In this document: piece after piece, positions 6,347 through 7,910 of the stretch
Numbering within the stretch: position 1 is the first letter of the stretch
Layout: the number at the start of each line of letters is the position of its first letter
Origin: Candidatus Aquicultor primus
Lineage (GTDB): Bacteria > Actinomycetota > Aquicultoria > Aquicultorales > Aquicultoraceae
NCBI GenBank assembly: GCA_001767575.1
Contig: MELI01000046.1
Location: forward strand, 13,806-21,715
Reading direction: 5' to 3'
DNA length: 7,910 nt
Notes under the pieces: model-generated
Databases searched by the model: none
Told to the model about the DNA's origin: nothing
Seen by the model: only the letters and a program-made list of their open reading frames with translations
Program-made: the position numbers and the translations under genes

Positions 6347-7558
6347 ATGGCGAGCACTTTTGCGTATAAAGTAAAAGACAGTAAGGGAAATCTCCTGAAG
6401 GGGCAGATAGAGGGCGATGGCGTGACCATGGTCGCGACTAAGTTGCGTCAGATGGGCTATGTCGTAATCGAACTCAAAGAGAAGAGCCTGGCCCAAAAAG
6501 AGATAAACCTTCCTTTTTCAAACCGGGTGAAATCGAAAGACCTCACCATTTTCAGCCGGCAGTTCGCTACGATGATAAACGCGGGTCTTTCCCTGACCAG
6601 ATGCCTTAACATTCTAGCCGAACAGACCGAGAGCAAGGCTTTGAAGAAGGTAATTGCAAGCGTGCTGGAGGACGTCGAGCGCGGCAAGGCACTCTCGGAT
6701 GCGATGGCAAAACACCCGACGGCGTTTCCATCGATATTTATAAATCTGGTCCGCGCGGGTGAAACGGGCGGCGTGCTTGATGTGGTCCTCATGCGGGTCG
6801 CGGATCATTTTGAAAAAGAAGCTTCAATAAAGTCGAAAATCAAATCGGCCATGGCATATCCAAGCGCGATGTTTACATTCTCGATGGCGATAACATTCGT
6901 CTTGATAACTTTCATAGTCCCGCTTTTTGTCGCGATGTTCGAGAATATGGGCGGGAACCTGCCGTTGCCTACAAAAGTCCTGCTTACGCTAAGTAATTTC
7001 ATTCGTTCGTCCTGGTTCATTATAATCCCGGCTGTAGTAGCCGCTATCTATTTTTTGAGAGTCTACAGCAAGACCGAAAAGGGAAGGGAGAATATCGACA
7101 ACTTAAAACTTCACCTGCCGGTTGCGGGCGTTTTGGTGCGCAAAATGTCGATATCCCGCTTTACCAGAACCTTCGGAACATTGCTATCAAGCGGCGTTCC
7201 AATTCTGGTGGCGCTCGATATTGTCGCTGAAAGTTCGGGCAACGCGATTGTGTCTGCAGCCGTCAAAAGGACGCGTATAAGCATCAAGGAGGGTGAGACG
7301 ATAGCCAAACCGCTTGCAGCTGATAACGTCTTTCCGCCGATGGTTGTCCAGATGATCGCAATCGGTGAGGAGACCGGTGCGCTCGACAGTATGTTGTCAA
7401 AGATCGCCGACTTTTACGACGAAGAGGTGTCGAATATGGTCGATGCGCTCACTTCGATCATCGAGCCATTGATGATCATCATAATGGGCCTCATCATCGG
7501 CGGCATCATCGTCGCTCTCTACATGCCGATGTTCCAAATCATAACCCTTATTAAATAA
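6347..7558 (+). CDS. pilC: Type IV pilus inner-membrane platform protein PilC
   Basis: PilC (GspF family) is the polytopic membrane protein on which PilB and PilT act to insert or remove pilins. Its 403 residues match the family length. A short N-terminal region (FAYKVKDSKGNLLKGQIEGD) is followed by two GspF domains, about 66-190 and 272-395. Each opens with an F(S/T)R-type motif (FSRQFATMINAGLSL, FTRTFGTLLSSGVPI) and contains the GETGG or GEETGA turn. Three hydrophobic spans are visible: about 173-195, 224-242 and 375-395. This is the usual PilC topology. ATG 6347 follows AGAGGGA (6333-6339). It is the last gene before the regulated prepilin; no terminator is evident right after its stop, so read-through into the downstream riboswitch region is possible. 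Confidence 0.95.
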   Translation: MASTFAYKVKDSKGNLLKGQIEGDGVTMVATKLRQMGYVVIELKEKSLAQKEINLPFSNRVKSKDLTIFSRQFATMINAGLSLTRCLNILAEQTESKALKKVIASVLEDVERGKALSDAMAKHPTAFPSIFINLVRAGETGGVLDVVLMRVADHFEKEASIKSKIKSAMAYPSAMFTFSMAITFVLITFIVPLFVAMFENMGGNLPLPTKVLLTLSNFIRSSWFIIIPAVVAAIYFLRVYSKTEKGRENIDNLKLHLPVAGVLVRKMSISRFTRTFGTLLSSGVPILVALDIVAESSGNAIVSAAVKRTRISIKEGETIAKPLAADNVFPPMVVQMIAIGEETGALDSMLSKIADFYDEEVSNMVDALTSIIEPLMIIIMGLIIGGIIVALYMPMFQIITLIK

Positions 7559-7597
7559 AGATGCTGTCATAAACTGGTAGAGTATTTCAATTTAAGC

Positions 7598-7624
7598 TAA
7601 AGTAAGCTGATTTCAGACCGATAA
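7598..7624 (+). promoter_or_regulatory. Sigma-28 (SigD/FliA/WhiG)-type promoter for the prepilin leader
   Basis: TAAA (7598-7601), exactly 15 bases, then ACCGATAA (7617-7624). The consensus is TAAA-N15-GCCGATAA, so the -35 is perfect, the spacing ideal and the -10 matches 7 of 8. It lies in the gap after pilC; transcription would start near 7631, about 20 bases before the aptamer. An overlapping TATAAA at 7631-7636 could instead be a housekeeping -10, but its -35 is poor. The match is seen; sigma factor use is inferred. Confidence 0.55.
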
Positions 7625-7649
7625 ATAACTTATAAAACGGTCTTTTACA

Positions 7650-7729
7650 ACGAAAAAGGCAAACCCGTCGTGAGGCGGGGACGCAAAGCCACGGGGCTCT
7701 TAAGAGTCGGCCGGGTTGCCGTACAAATC
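7650..7729 (+). promoter_or_regulatory. Cyclic di-GMP-I (GEMM-I) riboswitch aptamer
   Basis: The class I c-di-GMP aptamer core is unmistakable. GGCAAACC is at 7658-7665. A hairpin CCCGTC/GGCGGG (7664-7669 with 7674-7679) is capped by the GNRA tetraloop GTGA. The invariant GGGACGCAAAGCC follows at 7678-7690. The second stem opens with GCC (7688-7690), contains CTC-TTAA-GAG and closes with GGC (7709-7711). The 3' strand GGGTTGCCG is at 7713-7721. The position equivalent to G20 of the Vc2 aptamer is G (7658), and the intercalating A47 equivalent is A7685, 27 bases later as in Vc2. A G at that position is the c-di-GMP form; the GEMM-Ib (cGAMP-preferring) subtype has A there. It lies in the 5' leader of a prepilin gene and is followed by a terminator, so it should control transcription by ligand-dependent attenuation. 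Confidence 0.95.
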
Positions 7730-7744
7730 GAACTCTAATCATCA

Positions 7745-7790
7745 GGTACAGGCGGTGGCGCAATTATGCACACGCTGTGCCTTTTTCTTT
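7745..7790 (+). terminator. Rho-independent terminator, riboswitch expression platform
   Basis: A bulged GC-rich hairpin starts with GGTACAG (7745-7751) pairing with CTGTGCC (7775-7781). It continues through CG/CG and GTG/CAC with single-base bulges to a loop around CAATTA. It is followed directly by TTTTTCTTT (7782-7790). It begins 24 bases after the aptamer and lies 49 bases before the prepilin start, the standard layout for a transcriptional riboswitch. Its 5' arm can also pair with the aptamer 3' strand. Confidence 0.85.
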
Positions 7791-7825
7791 GCTCAAAAAG
7801 ATCGCCGCTTTTAAATCTCATAATA

Positions 7826-7833
7826 GGGAGGTG
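7826..7833 (+). promoter_or_regulatory. Prepilin ribosome binding site
   Basis: GGGAGGTG, six bases before ATG 7840, is a strong Shine-Dalgarno and favours this ATG over the in-frame ATG at 7846. It is not within the terminator hairpin, so control should be transcriptional rather than by hiding this site. Confidence 0.75.
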
Positions 7834-7839
7834 AATTGA

Positions 7840-7910
7840 ATGAATATGTTCCGCAACGAGAGGGGTTTTACCCTCATCGAGTTGATGGTCGTAATCCTTA
7901 TTATCGGTAT
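7840..7910 (+). CDS. Type IV prepilin, PilA-like (partial, 5' end)
   Basis: The first 23 residues are visible before the window ends. They are a short basic leader (MNMFRNERG), then the type III signal sequence FTLIELMVVILIIG. Prepilin peptidase should cut between G9 and F10 and methylate F10. E14 is the conserved Glu+5 needed for subunit assembly. The hydrophobic stretch after it is the start of the N-terminal alpha helix that anchors the subunit and packs in the fibre core. Whether this is the major pilin or a minor pilin or pseudopilin cannot be told from this end alone. Its position first after pilC, with its own promoter and riboswitch, favours a major or highly regulated subunit. No prepilin peptidase (PilD) gene is in the window. 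Confidence 0.93.
   Translation, partial: MNMFRNERGFTLIELMVVILIIG

Noticed and set aside
7650..7729. Considered a GEMM-Ib (cGAMP) riboswitch
   Set aside because: The ligand-contacting position equivalent to Vc2 G20 is G (7658), not the A typical of the cGAMP-preferring subtype; binding assays would settle it.

Overview
The window reads as part of a bacterial chromosome carrying a type IV pilus (T4P) motor cluster next to two housekeeping genes. Every confident gene is on the + strand. The organism is probably a Gram-positive-type lineage, Bacillota or a deep-branching actinobacterium. The reasons are the YqeG-AroE neighbourhood, strong GGAGG-type ribosome binding sites, frequent GTG and TTG starts, mid-range GC, and a c-di-GMP-I riboswitch in front of a prepilin gene. 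This taxonomic guess is an inference and could be wrong.

Layout: (1) 1-216 is the 3' end of an unrecognised gene. (2) 381-893 is a YqeG-family HAD phosphatase. It ends inside a strong hairpin (867-912) that has no U-tract. (3) 1085-1993 is shikimate dehydrogenase (aroE), whose 3' end overlaps the next gene by 35 bases. (4) 1959-3626 and 3650-5182 are two tandem PilB-type extension ATPases. The second lacks the first part of the N-terminal domain. (5) 5266-6330 is the retraction ATPase PilT. (6) 6347-7558 is the inner-membrane platform protein PilC. (7) 7559-7839 is a dense control region: a sigma-28-type promoter (7598-7624), a c-di-GMP-I (GEMM-I) riboswitch (about 7650-7729), a rho-independent terminator (7745-7790) and a strong RBS. 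(8) 7840 to the window end is the start of a type IV prepilin with the GFTLIEL processing motif.

How it works together: PilB powers pilus extension, PilT powers retraction, and PilC is the membrane platform both act on; prepilin is the subunit. The motor genes lie close together, probably in one or two transcripts starting upstream of aroE and possibly again upstream of pilT. The prepilin has its own promoter and a c-di-GMP-sensing attenuator, so subunit supply can be set separately from the motor. The 3' strand of the aptamer (7716-7724) can pair with the 5' arm of the terminator (7746-7755). If that pairing is the antiterminator, ligand binding would favour termination, which makes a predicted OFF switch.

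The most interesting points are the stacking of a flagellar-type sigma promoter on a c-di-GMP riboswitch for a pilin gene, and the two non-equivalent PilB paralogues, each with a different departure from the family consensus. I see no mobile element, CRISPR array, tRNA or rRNA.
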